DNA of 64,000 nt. Origin: Typha latifolia. Taxonomy: Eukaryota; Streptophyta; Magnoliopsida; Poales; Typhaceae. Below, piece by piece: positions 1-10,758 of this stretch. Numbering within the stretch: the stretch's first letter is position 1; each line of letters begins with the position of its first letter. Below the pieces are notes generated by a model. That model worked only from the letters and a program-made list of their open reading frames with translations, was not told the DNA's origin and did no database searches. The stretch spans positions 11,038,280 through 11,102,279 of the forward strand of contig CM034108.1 of NCBI GenBank assembly GCA_019914945.1, read 5' to 3'. Both the position numbers and the translations under genes were made by a program.

Positions 1-764
1 AACACACTAAGAAGAGTTGCTCGATCCATTCTTCCCCCATCCATAGCTAGAGAAGAGAAGACCGATAGAGCCCTTTCAGGTTCACCCCTCTTTTGATAAC
101 CCGAAATTAATGTGTTCCAAGTGGTTACATCTCGTTCAGGCGTTATATCAAACAACTTCTGAGCAACCCTCATTTCTCCAAATTTCAAATACATCAGGAG
201 AAGAGAATTACCCACATAAATATCAGACTCATACCCACTGACAATTAGCTCAGAATGAACCCTTCGACCAATTTCAACGAGCAAGAGATCGCCACAAGCC
301 ATAAGAACATACGGGTATGTGAAATTATCCGCCTTTTTCCCAAATCCAAACATCTCCCTATACAAGACTAGCGATTCAAAAGAAAACCCATTTGAAGCAT
401 AACCCCTGATCATCACATTCCAAAGGAACGAGCTTTTCAACACGATTCGCTCGAAAATCCTTCGAGCAAATGCCATGTAATCGCAGATGGCGTACATGGC
501 GCAAAGCTTGGTGTCGAGGTAGGTGTTGTTGATGAGAACTCCGGAAGAGACCATGTGGGCGTGGAGTTGAAGGCCGTGGTTTAGAGCTCTGGAATTGGTT
601 ATGGACTGCAAGAGATGTCCGCATTGTAGAGAGGAGAGGGGGTTTACTAACTTCTTTTCTAAGTAGTGGGAGGTGGAGGAATGGATTTGGAGATGGAAAA
701 GGAATGATGGGTGGAGTGTTCTGGGTTGGAGATTGAGAGTTTTGAGGTGGGAGAAGGGGTTCAT
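1..764 (-). CDS. Pentatricopeptide repeat (PPR) protein, N-terminal part, cut by window edge
   Basis: Reading the minus strand from an ATG at 764 gives an uninterrupted frame of about 254 codons that runs off the left edge, so the 3' part is missing. The first ~45 residues are rich in Leu, Ser and His with few acidic residues, as in an organelle transit peptide (inference). Degenerate ~35-residue PPR/PLS units follow, with the usual signatures: a LHAHMVSSG helix, FLWNVMIRGYASNG, FTYPYVLMACG, IYVGNSLLLMY and VTTWNTLISGYQKRG. The alternation of 31-36-residue units suggests the PLS class, which acts in organellar RNA editing or processing. The C-terminal E/DYW domain that would confirm this lies outside the window. 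The exact family member is not recognised. Confidence 0.9.
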   Translation of the reverse strand, partial: MNPFSHLKTLNLQPRTLHPSFLFHLQIHSSTSHYLEKKLVNPLSSLQCGHLLQSITNSRALNHGLQLHAHMVSSGVLINNTYLDTKLCAMYAICDYMAFARRIFERIVLKSSFLWNVMIRGYASNGFSFESLVLYREMFGFGKKADNFTYPYVLMACGDLLLVEIGRRVHSELIVSGYESDIYVGNSLLLMYLKFGEMRVAQKLFDITPERDVTTWNTLISGYQKRGEPERALSVFSSLAMDGGRMDRATLLSV

Positions 765-2384
765 ATAAGCAACACGTAGAGAGGGAGTGAGAGGTGGCGG
801 CCGGCGGACGACGGCGGATGGGCTTTTGCTTGTTTAAAGTTTAAACACGAAGGTTAATATATATATATATATATATATTTGTTAATTTATTTATTTATAT
901 ATAAAAACTTTTGAAATATTGTAATATCATAATTGCCACTAAAATTATTATAATTTTTTTCAAATATTATATTAGTTAAATCTAACTAATCGTGAATAAA
1001 ACATAACTTAGATTAAAAAAACTATTTTAACGTTACATAAATTATTAAAAATATCATATTTGCATGTATATTTTTCAAGACATTCGATTATTTTATGTAT
1101 ACTTACTTCTTATTTTCTGCATGGATATTCCTTAGAATTAGTTAACCATTAAAATTTAAATAATTTAGACATAGAAAATAAGACTATCATTATAAATTTT
1201 CTTATTTAAGAATATTGTTGTCTTTTCCAAAATAAAAAATAAGACTAATTAATCTCTAGCTAACAAATTGGAATCTAAATAAAAATATTGCATTAAGGAT
1301 AGTAAGTGTATATGGTGAAATTTTTTAGAATACCATTGTCTTTCTTTTCTTTTATTTTTATTTTCTCTTTTCCCTTGGCGTTTAAAAGACTCTGGTATAA
1401 AGTTTTTCTCGTTACAAAATCCAAATATTTTATAGAGATTTTTTTTCTCAAGGATGCTTTAACAAATTTGGTTAGTAAGTTTAGAAAGTGTTTTGAGAGT
1501 AACTTCCGGAGTTACTAAACCTAATGGAGTTGGGCTTCTCTCCTAATTATCCATCAATTAATTGGGATTACAAAATCCCAAGCTCTTCTGATTCATCTGT
1601 TTACATGAGCTCCCGGCCAATTAATCCAAAATAAGTTTCTAAGCACTGTGGAGTACAGGTTATGCCAATTATTCTGGCAATATCCTCAATTACAGCCATG
1701 AAAAAAGAGACATTAACTTGATGAAGAGACGAGTTACAGATTCAGGTTATATCAGAGCATAGACAAATAATTCAGAATTTAGACATGATACCCATTTGGA
1801 ATCAAGACATCTTTAGTGTGAATCTTTAGATGATTATACAAAGAATGAACAACGAATTCTCAATGCCGGAGAATTGATTTGAATAAAAAATTTTAAGGTA
1901 TGATCTCAGTTGGAACCAGATCATGAAATTATTGTGCTGTTTATCCGTAATATATGCCTCCTTTGCGTTGACTATAGTTGTCAAAATCGATACACAATTA
2001 AAAGTCAATGGTTGCAAAGCTTGGACGTGGCCTACTTGGTTCTTGATGGTTGTTTTTTCACGAAGGGAAAGCAGAAACCAGCTGCTTAGAAACACCAGGC
2101 TATATATTTATCCATCATACCTCTCAGCAGCACTGAATAGAAATCGCAGAGAGCCGCGGGAAATATAAACCACTTCCATGAGTTAGAATTTAAATTTGGC
2201 CACATAATTTTCGTGGCTACAACGCCTAGCCTATATAATTTACATTTTTAAATCTCCCAATGGAGGCAGTATCGTATATAATTTACTGCTGCATAAGTTA
2301 TATATATATGTTCTTGATGTATAGTTGCATAGCAATTGTTTCTTCTCCTAGAGCTTCAGCTAATATCATACCGAGAGGACTGGT
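765..2384. other. Intergenic, AT-rich; divergent promoter region
   Basis: This separates the minus-strand PPR gene from ankyrin-PGG copy 1. A short stretch near 1515-1600 resembles part of the upstream regions of copies 2 and 3 (shared CTAAACCTAATGGAGT and a degenerate CCAAGCTCTTCTGATT), so it is probably old array flank. Several short open frames (1306-1518, 1826-2168) show no recognisable protein features and I do not call them genes. Confidence 0.6.
857..878. repeat. (AT)n microsatellite
   Basis: Eleven AT dinucleotide units lie about 95 bp upstream of the PPR start codon. Confidence 0.9.
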
Positions 2385-5300
2385 ATGAATCCTCAAATTC
2401 AAGTAGATATGACCGAAGGTCCTCAACGGATCCTCATGGATCCTAATTTGCTCAAAGCAGCAAGAACAGGGGATCAGAGTCTCTTAGAACAAGACCCAGG
2501 AGTTAGCATCCTCTATGGAATTACCCCAGGGGGCAACACGGCCCTCCATATCGCAGCTAGCCATGGACACTTGGAGTTGGCAAAGATGATCTGTGAGAGA
2601 AAAGGGTCCCTCCTGGTGGCTCGCAATGTGATGCTCGAGACGCCGCTGCACTGCGCTGCGAGGGCTGGGCATGACAAAATAGTCTCTTCAATCGTTTCTT
2701 TCAGTAGAAACAACGGAGTCGGAGTGGAGACGGTGCTGAGAGCAAGGAGTCGTGATGGGAGGACTGCACTGCATGAGGCAGCGCAAAATGGCCACGAACA
2801 AGTAGCAAAGGCGTTAATTTTAGCTGATCCTGGACTAGCGAATATGGTGGACGACGAAGGTATATCTCCGTCTTATTTGGCCGCCATGGCAGAGTCTATT
2901 CCTTTTCTCCGAATTCTACAATCACCACCATTCCCGATATCTTATGCCGGGCCAAATGGACAAACTGCTTTGCATGCTGCTGTCTTCCAACAAAATTTAG
3001 GTAATGGACATTTCATTTTTCAATTCAGGGGTCAAACTCAGCAGCATTAATTCCTTAATTATCTATGACATCATTTATGGCTTCACGTTTGCTGCTGTTT
3101 ATATTGTAAACATGTGCATCGGTTATGTATAAATGGTCTGAGGATCCGAAAAATAAATAATCTGAATTGAATTTAAACTAATCTTATTTAAGCATCTGAC
3201 ATAAGATAAAAATATTCTGTTGATTAGGATTTTTTATTTTTAAAACAACTAAAATGCTCTTCTCTCCTTTCTTTCTCTCTTTCTCTCCTTCATCAGCTTG
3301 GGCTTCACCGACTTCACCGGCCTTGGACTTCACCCTCCCTATACTCAAGCCGGCGGCGGATTAGAAATTGGGACAAAACGCACTCTTTTATCCTCCAAAA
3401 TGTATTGAATTCTCTAATTATCCTAAAAATCCCAAATGGGACCACAAAATTCAGATAAATGCCAACAGAAACAATAACCCAACGCATGAAATAATGAAAA
3501 GGCAGAGGAGGAGGAGGATGAGGAGGAGCAAGGAGGGTTCGGCCAAATATGGGGTTTCGATGACGCCATTGCTGGTTGTTACGAGGGATTAGAGTTCGAC
3601 ATCTGGACGGAGGCGGCAACAGCCGCCAACGAAGTGGTGGAGTTGGACGACGGGCTGTTCGATTACTCCGACATGGCCTGCAGGCCGTCCGATTTCGCTG
3701 ATCTGGCGTGGATGTCGGAGACGCTGCCGACGTTGTGATGGAGAGGATGAGATTATGAGGAGGGAGGAGGGTTAGATGGGGATGATGAGGGAATGAGGAT
3801 GGAGGAGGGAGCAGGGAGGAGAGAGGAGGGAGGAGAGTTGGGTTTAGGTCAGACCTTGACAGAAGGTTGGGTTGGATTAGGTTTAGTTGGTTAGATTTAG
3901 TTGGGTTATGTTTAGTTGGTTAGGTTTAGTTAGATTGGGTTGAGGTAGAATAAGTTAGGTAAGTATAAATTAGCTGAGTATATTTTTGTAATCTTCTTAG
4001 TATAATTAATTTAATCAAAATGTTTAATTAAATTTAACTAATAGATTTAATATTCGCATATATTCACTAAATTATATGGTTCGATTTATAAATAGTAAAA
4101 ATATAGAGTGTAAACTATAATTTTGTATACTTGAAAGCTTAGAGGAAAAGGGAAGCTACTGTATAAAAAGAAAGGAGTAGTTATGAGAAGAGGTTGTATG
4201 CAGATCTTGACTAAGTAAAGAATTTATATTTGATGGTCTTCATTCTTTGACAGCATCTGGCTGTATGTAATTTATGTAAACTTTATCTACAGAGATCGCT
4301 GAAAAACTTCTGAAGTGGGAACCAATGCTTGCAAAGCATGCTGATATTTCAGGAAGCACTCCTCTACACTATGCAGCGTCAGCTGGAAATGGTAAAATGG
4401 TTAAGCTGCTATTAAAACATGACACTTCTCTGGCATACATCGCAGACTCAGGTGGCTTATTTCCTGTGCATGTTGCTGCTATCACGGGTGAAGTTAGTAT
4501 AGTTGATGAACTCATCAAACACTGTCCTTATTCAGATGAGTTAGTTGATAACAAAGAAAGGAATTTGCTTCATACTGCTGTCGAACACAAAAACAAACCG
4601 ATAGTCTGGTATGTCTGCAAAAGGCCAGAGCTTGTGAAATTGATGAATGGTAGGGACTATCAAGGGAATACACCTCTACATCTGGCAGTCAAAATTGGAG
4701 ATCAAGGGATTGTTAGTCTATTGATGCAAAACAAGACAGTAAACTCAAGTATCATAAACAAGGAGGGCTTAACACCTTTAGACATTTCCGTAATCGGGAC
4801 TGAAGATGGTCTCAACTATAAGCTGGTAAGCATTCTTATTATTCATTCCTTTCAATCTATAATTCATTGCCTAGAGATCACATGTAGAAACACACACATT
4901 GAAGTTGGGTGAAACATACTAGAAGTAGAGGTAGCAAAATTTGACACGATTTACTTTAGTCTAATTGGACTTAAGATTATAATCATGTCAACCTATTTAA
5001 TATGATTATTAAACAAGACGTGTTCGTGTTTATTTAACCCTTTTATGACCCGACATGCCAATATATTTATGACATGATAATCTATTTATGATCCAACTGA
5101 TTTATTTATAATACAAAAAAATCTTATTTATAATATGAAAATTTTGTTTATAACCCAAAAAAATATATTTATAATCCAAATATTTAGTTATAAATGGGAT
5201 ATTGTGATGGACACCGAATATTGAGTTAGGTTTGCTAATCATATAAGAAATTGCAAAGTCTGACATCATCTAATATTGAGTTAGGTGCCACTAAAATGTT

Positions 5301-6889
5301 GATTCTGTGACAGAAGATATGTATATGCGGAAGCAAAGTGATCTAAATCAACAATTACGAGATAGAGATCTCGTAATAATTAGAATTATTGTGCATTCTA
5401 AATTGGGTGAGGACAACGGAATCTATTCTCAAGCACCCACACAATAATCCAATATAATAGCAATGGATAAAAGCAATGCGAAATAGAGAAAATCACAAAT
5501 ATGATGTTGATGGTAGAGTAATAACAATCAAACAATCTAACCACGGATAATAACTTCTAGCGCAAGCAATCCACACAGATGAAAAAAATAAAGAGAGACA
5601 AAATTTACGTGGTTCAGCGATGTACCTATATTCATGAACGATGCAAAAGTTTCAATCCACTAATCCAAATACAAAGGGTTTTCACACTTCAATCTCCCTT
5701 AACTAGTTATATCTCTCAGGTTTTTTCTTTGCATAATGACCCTAAAATTCTAATTTATCTATTTATAGGGGTGACTTGATGGAGAATGCCTCGAAACATT
5801 AATCTGGAATGTAGAAAGGTGTTTAACGCCTACTGTGCAAATTTTTCTCAGGCCTAAGCATTCGAATGCCCTTAGAACTTGTTCGAACACCTACAGTGTG
5901 TAAAATTTTCTCGGGCCTAGGCATTTGAATGCTCTCAGAGCCTGTTTGAATGCCTGTAGTGTGCAAAATTTTGTTAGGCCTAGGCATTCAAATGCCACGG
6001 CACATGAAGCCCTAAATGATGATCTACAACAAAGCTGTTTGAACGAATCAAACCCCATTCGAATGGTCTTCTTGATTCTATCCCAACTTCAATAGGAATC
6101 GTCATAATGTCAAATTTCCTTAGCATTGCAAGTGTCGCGAGAACCTAATCTATTGTTTTCTTTTCCTTCAAGAATCCATCGAATTGGATTTGTTGGTGCT
6201 TGGCACAGACTGGAGCTCTCGCAAGTCCTCGTCGGGTGGATCACTTTCGACGCGACTACAAACAGACGGATTTAGATGAGGAAGCAAAGAAACATTTATA
6301 CATCAACCGAAGCTCAGCTATTTCCTCAGTACTAATTGCTACTGTGACATTTGCTGCAGCTTTCACCTTGCCTGGGGGTTACAGAGCTGATGGCACACCA
6401 ACTCTAGCAGGGAAATACACCTTCAAAGCGTTTATTATTGCAGACGCCTTAGCATTTATTTTCTCCATGTTATCCACATTTTGGATCACTTTTGGTGGGT
6501 CAGTTTTGGTGCAGCCTCGGCTACGCAGTTACTACGTCGTTTGTTCTAACACTTTGTTGGTGTTAGAAACTAGATGCATGATTGCAGCATTTGCACTAGG
6601 TTTATATCTAGTGCTGGCCCCGGTCAGTAATTCCATTGGCATTGTTGTTTGTGTGACCACTTCTGCCTCCATTTTGCTTGACACTCCTGATAAGATCCAG
6701 ATATGTAGACTTGCAATCACAATTAAGAGCAGAGTAGGATGGATAGGATTGTTCAAATCCCGTTTGATTCCGCATGCCAGGAATTGGTTGAACTGGAAAG
6801 TAAATCTCAACATCGCAAGATTTATGTTGGAGAGGACACTACGTGATTCATCGATTTATATCTTCATCTTTCTGTTAGCAATACTTTAG
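2385..6889 (+). CDS. Ankyrin-repeat protein with C-terminal PGG membrane domain, array copy 1 (intact)
   Basis: Three exons fit by phase: 2385-3000, 4293-4825 and 6173-6889. Donors are TTAG|GTAATG and GCTG|GTAAGC; acceptors are CTACAG|AG and TTCAAG|AAT. They give 621 codons plus stop. Residues about 50-205 and 215-375 are ankyrin repeats (GNTALHIAASHGHLELAK, ETPLHCAARAGH, RTALHEAAQNGH, GSTPLHYAASAGNGKMVKLL, NTPLHLAVKIGDQGIVSLL). Exon 3 carries the PGG domain with FTLPGGY at residues 448-453, about four hydrophobic segments (roughly 433-449, 468-490, 518-535 and 536-551) and a hydrophobic C-terminus. Known members of this family, such as ACD6, act at membranes in defence and cell-death signalling; the role here is inferred by family only. 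This is the only undamaged copy of the local array and is the reference for copies 2 and 3. Confidence 0.9.
3490..3738 (+). pseudogene. GC-rich captured coding fragment inside intron 1 of copy 1
   Basis: Within the AT-rich intron 1 lies a GC-rich island at about 3300-3850. An open frame from 3490 to a TGA at 3736-3738 reads a Glu-rich run followed by an acidic C-terminus (WGFDDAIAGCYEGLEFDIW and, ending the frame, FADLAWMSETLPTL). Its base composition and coding look differ from the rest of the intron. The other array copies have only ~140 bp of intron here, apart from an unrelated LTR element in copy 3. I read it as the 3' end of a foreign gene carried in by a transposon. The donor gene is not recognised; an acidic activation-type tail of a transcription factor is only a guess. 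Confidence 0.45.
5110..5400 (+). repeat. Intron-2 segment of copy 1 shared with the 3' flanks of copies 2 and 3
   Basis: Stretches such as AGTTATAAATGGGATATTGT and ATCTAAATCAACAATTACGA recur, in the same order, at about 15360-15500 plus 16460-16510 and at 25260-25380 plus 25790-25820. In copy 1 the sequence is inside intron 2; in the other two copies it lies downstream of the last exon. Just upstream, at about 4935-5110, is degenerate dispersed-repeat sequence with CGTGTTCGTGTTTATTTAAC-type wording common in plant transposons. Confidence 0.65.
5821..5996 (+). repeat. Three imperfect tandem repeats of about 60-63 bp in intron 2 of copy 1
   Basis: Units begin at 5821, 5881 and 5944. Each runs from a GTTTAACGCC-like start, through a TAGTGTGCAAAATTTT-like core, to AGGCCTAGGCATTCAAATGC. 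The units are diverged from one another, so the expansion is not recent. Confidence 0.75.
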
Positions 6890-7918
6890 ATATTTTATGA
6901 AAGCTGTTTCTAATTAAATTACTTTTGGCTAGCCTCATATGATGCGACTCATATTTGGTTAGTAAATAATTTGTGTTCTAATTCTCTTCCGTGTCCTATA
7001 GTTTTTATTTTTCTCTTTGAGAAAACTTTTTAATATTCTAACTCTATTTGATGCATGATATTATTAATTACATTTCTTTTTTTAATTTGTATTACTACTA
7101 CAAGCTATTATCTAGATGAGTTTTTTTAAATGTCTTATTGACCGTAACAATCCTGATTAAGTTTTTTAATGTTAAGGCAAAAGGGAAAAAAAGAGAAGAT
7201 TAACTAACATATATATATTTTGAGACATTAAAAATAAAATATATAGAATAAATAATAAATATGATTATGATTACCTAAACCTAATGGAGTCGAATTCCGT
7301 ATCGATTGCTTTCTCTATCCATCCATCCATCGTGTGCTCTCTTAATAATAATGCGGGGGCTTAATTATATCCATCCATCGTGAAGAGGAGACTGCATTAC
7401 ATCTGGCAGTCCAAAATGGCCATGATTGATTTGCTTACGAGTATTTAAATTATATTTTAATATCTTTCCACAGGGCATTTTTAGAGACTAAAGAAGATTT
7501 TTTAATTAGGAAAAGATTTTATATTTTAAATCACATATAAATATACTTTAGTAACATGTTAATCCATCAACTAAAAGCTTAGATTTTTAGAGAACAAAAA
7601 AGAATCATATTTTATACTTTGACCAAGACATTTACATTGTATTGTTAATCTTGTCCATTCGATATGAAAATCTTTACTTTAGAAAGTAAAAGAGAAAGTA
7701 GCCAGAAGGAATTCAAGAAAGGTTTCTTAATTGGGACCAAAGACGAGGAGGGAGGAGGGAGGAGGGAGAAGGAGATAGAAGGAGACGCATAGTACTTGGA
7801 GCATCGATTCGCGTGCTGCTTATAAGAGATGGAGCGGAGAAGTGCTCGTTCTAGGACGAACGAACGCCTGTCTTCTCGTACGTCCTGCATACTTCCCCAT
7901 AATATATAATTATCATAT
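6890..7918 (+). repeat. Duplicated upstream region of array copy 2
   Basis: From about 6970 this stretch matches 19501 onward (upstream of copy 3) in order and orientation, for example TCTCTTTGAGAAAACTTTTT, the CTATCCATCCATCCATC block and the region just before the start codon (ATATAATTATCATATATGGA). It therefore holds the shared promoter and upstream region of copies 2 and 3, and its left end marks a duplication breakpoint in the 3' flank of copy 1. Confidence 0.8.
7379..7424 (+). pseudogene. Stray ankyrin exon-1 fragment in the copy 2 upstream region
   Basis: About 45 bp match the segment of ankyrin exon 1 that encodes ETALHLAVQNGH (present at about 21067-21107 in copy 3). It lies where the copy 3 upstream region has ~200 bp of other sequence (about 19850-20050). 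The flanks on both sides are homologous to copy 3, so this is filler copied from a coding exon during a deletion or repair event. Confidence 0.75.
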
Positions 7919-10442
7919 ATGGAAAGTCCTCAAACTCAAGCAGATCCAATCGGTCCTAACCGGATCCCCATGGATCCTGAGTTGCTCAAAGCAGCAACGA
8001 CAGGGGATAAGAATCTCTTCAATAGGCTAGTTGGAGCTCCCGTAGCAACAAATGAAACAGTCATTGCAGTTCCTAACGACGATGCTCTCTCAGCACAAGA
8101 CACAGGAGCCATCAGCCTCCTTGGAGTAACCATAGGGGGCAACACGGCCCTCCATATCGCAGCTACCAATGGACACTTGGAGCTTGCCTAATTGATCTGC
8201 GAGAAAAAAAGGTTCCTCCTGGTGGCTCGCAATGTGATACTCGAGACGCCGCTGCACTGTGCTGCAAGGGCTGGGCATGACAAAATAGTTTCCTTTATTG
8301 TCACTTCGTTCACTAGCGAGGGTGAGGACGACGAAGCCGGGTATAGGACGGCGATAAGAGCAAGGAATCGTCATGAGGAGACTGCGTTACATCTGGCAGT
8401 CCAAAATGTCCATATAGACATTGCAAAGGAGTTAATGACAGCTGATCCTGGACTGGCGAATATGGTGGACGAACAAGGTATATCTCCGCTTTACTTGGCC
8501 GTCATGGTAGGATCGGTTGCTCTTCTCCACGCCATACTTGGATCATCATCTTCTACAACACCAACAAATGTATCTTATGCCGGACCACATGGACAACTGC
8601 CATGCATGCAGTTGCCTTCCTTCAAAACTCAGGTAATCAACATTTCGTTTTTTTCTTTAAGTTAATTTGTATTTGACAGCCTATCTTTTACTTAGCCCAG
8701 CAACTAATTTTCTCTATATTTTATGGTAGATCTTCATTAATTCTCTGATAGCATATGTAAACTTAATCAACAGAAATCGCCCAAGAACTTCTGAGGCGGA
8801 ACAAAATACTTGGAAAATGCGCTGATAATTCCGGAAGTACTCCTCTTCTCTATGCAGCGTCAGCTGGAAATGTTAAAATGGTTGCACTACTATTAAAACA
8901 CGACATTTCTCAGGCGTACATCGCAGACTCATCTGGCTTATTTCCTGTGCATGTTGCTGCTATTAAGCCTATGTGGAGCGCAGTTGATGTTGTGGGTGTG
9001 TTCATCAACGAATGTCCTAATTTGGATGAGTTACTCGATGACAAAGGAAGAAATTTGCTCCATACTGCTGTTGAACACGAAAGGATAGCAATAGTCCAGT
9101 ATGTGTGCAGAAGGTCAGAGCTTGTGAAATTGATGAATGGTAAGAATTATGAAGGGAATACACCTCTACACCTGGCAGTTTTAAAAAGAAATCAAGAGAT
9201 CGTTAGACTACTGATCCGGAATAAGAGAGTGTGTTTAAATATCATGAACAAGAAATGACTAACACCTCTCGATCTTTCTGCAATTAAGAGTGAAACTGGT
9301 TTCGCGTATACTCTGGTAAGCCTCCAGTCATACTACTCATTTTATTCAATCTATAATAGCAACACAAGGTGAAAGATACTACAAGTAGCATTCATTATTT
9401 TTCGTTCCTAGGGTATACTGAAAATTTATACGAAATTGATCTTTGATCATTTACAATCAGCTGAATAGATAAACTCTAAAGGTACTGTCCGAGTTTAGCT
9501 TTCTTTGTGGAAATTAATCCAAATTGCTTCTTTAGTGCTTACTTTGTGTCATGGAGACAAAATTGCTATAACACAAACTAAATGGTTTGAATTAATTGGT
9601 GGGAGGAAGTATAGCGTTAAGGAATATTCATACAAAAATCCAAGTGTACGGAGGGAACAACAATTAACAGGAATGGAATAAAAGAATATTATTTCTGGTT
9701 CAAAAGGAAAAAAAATTGTAAAATTCCTCAACACCCTCTTTCGCTGTTGAGATGATTTAACAGTGTTATGCAATTGAATTTAACAGTGTTAAAATATAAT
9801 ATATAAAAATTATTATTCTCTAATAGCTTAAATTTTTAGAACAGTCAGTGAACTAACGAATAGTGCTAGATGACACACTCTTGGAAATAAATAAATGAAA
9901 ATAATATAGCACATAAACTGTAAGAAATTGATGCATTATTAAATAAAATATCCTAAATTTTGTTATCCTTTTGAATAGCTTCTCTACTTCTTCTTTTTCT
10001 TAGAGCCCATTAAGGTGGATTCGTTGGTGCTTGGCACAGAACGGTGCTTTAGGAAGTCCACGTCGATTGGACCACTTTCTAATCAACTACATTGTCCCGG
10101 AGAATGATCCAGAGGAGGAATCAAAGAAACACGTAAATGCGACCCAGAGATTCGTTATCACTACAGTACTAATTGCTACCGTGACATTTGCCGCAGCTTT
10201 CACCTTGCCTGGGGTTACAGAAACGATGGAACACCAAATCTAGCAAGGAGATACGCCTTCAAGGCGTTCGTCGTTGCAGACACCTTAGCACTTTTCTTCT
10301 CCGTACTAGCCACATGTTGGATAACTTTTGGTGGGACACTTCTGATGCATCCTTCCATGCGCGTTAGCTATATTTTTCCCTCTTACATATTCGTGATATT
10401 GGCGACCAAATGCATGGTTGCAGCATTCGCGTTGGGTCTATA

Positions 10443-10718
10443 TGTTGAATATTGATACAAAATTAGTTCGGATTAGATGTATTCCAGATCAGCAATTGAC
10501 GTGATGTAATTGGGTTAGTTATTTACTTTAGATATAACTAGTAGTGGGTAGTTTCTCCTAAATTTAGTTAAGACATGGGTAGTGGGAAGTTATGTTATTT
10601 CAGCTTAAGTGGTTCTGTAATTAAAAAAAAATATTGTATCTTAGAGTCATTGTATTAAGAAGTTTTCGTTTCAGCAAAAACTCTGTGTTTTTGTCTATTT
10701 CCAGTAAAAATTCCAACA
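10443..10718 (+). repeat. 5' LTR of the copia element
   Basis: This 276-bp direct repeat starts with TGTTG and ends with CAACA. It contains the element's presumed promoter. It is identical to the 3' LTR, which implies a recent insertion. Confidence 0.97.
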
Positions 10719-10722
10719 TTTT

Positions 10723-10734
10723 TGGTATCAGAGC
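10723..10734 (+). other. Primer-binding site (initiator Met tRNA)
   Basis: TGGTATCAGAGC, four bases after the 5' LTR, is the standard complement to the 3' end of plant initiator Met tRNA and is where minus-strand synthesis starts. Confidence 0.93.
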
Positions 10735-10758
10735 AGTAAGATACTTGGGGCGTTTTCA

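Noticed and set aside
376..624. Open frame on the minus strand within the PPR region
   Set aside because: It is a shadow; another minus-strand frame from 764 to the edge gives clear PPR repeats.
1306..2168. Three small open frames (1306-1518, 1826-2095, 1923-2168)
   Set aside because: Low-complexity, overlapping on both strands, no recognisable domain or homologous family by eye.
3314..3619. Minus-strand open frame in intron 1 of copy 1
   Set aside because: It overlaps the better plus-strand coding-like fragment and shows no protein features.
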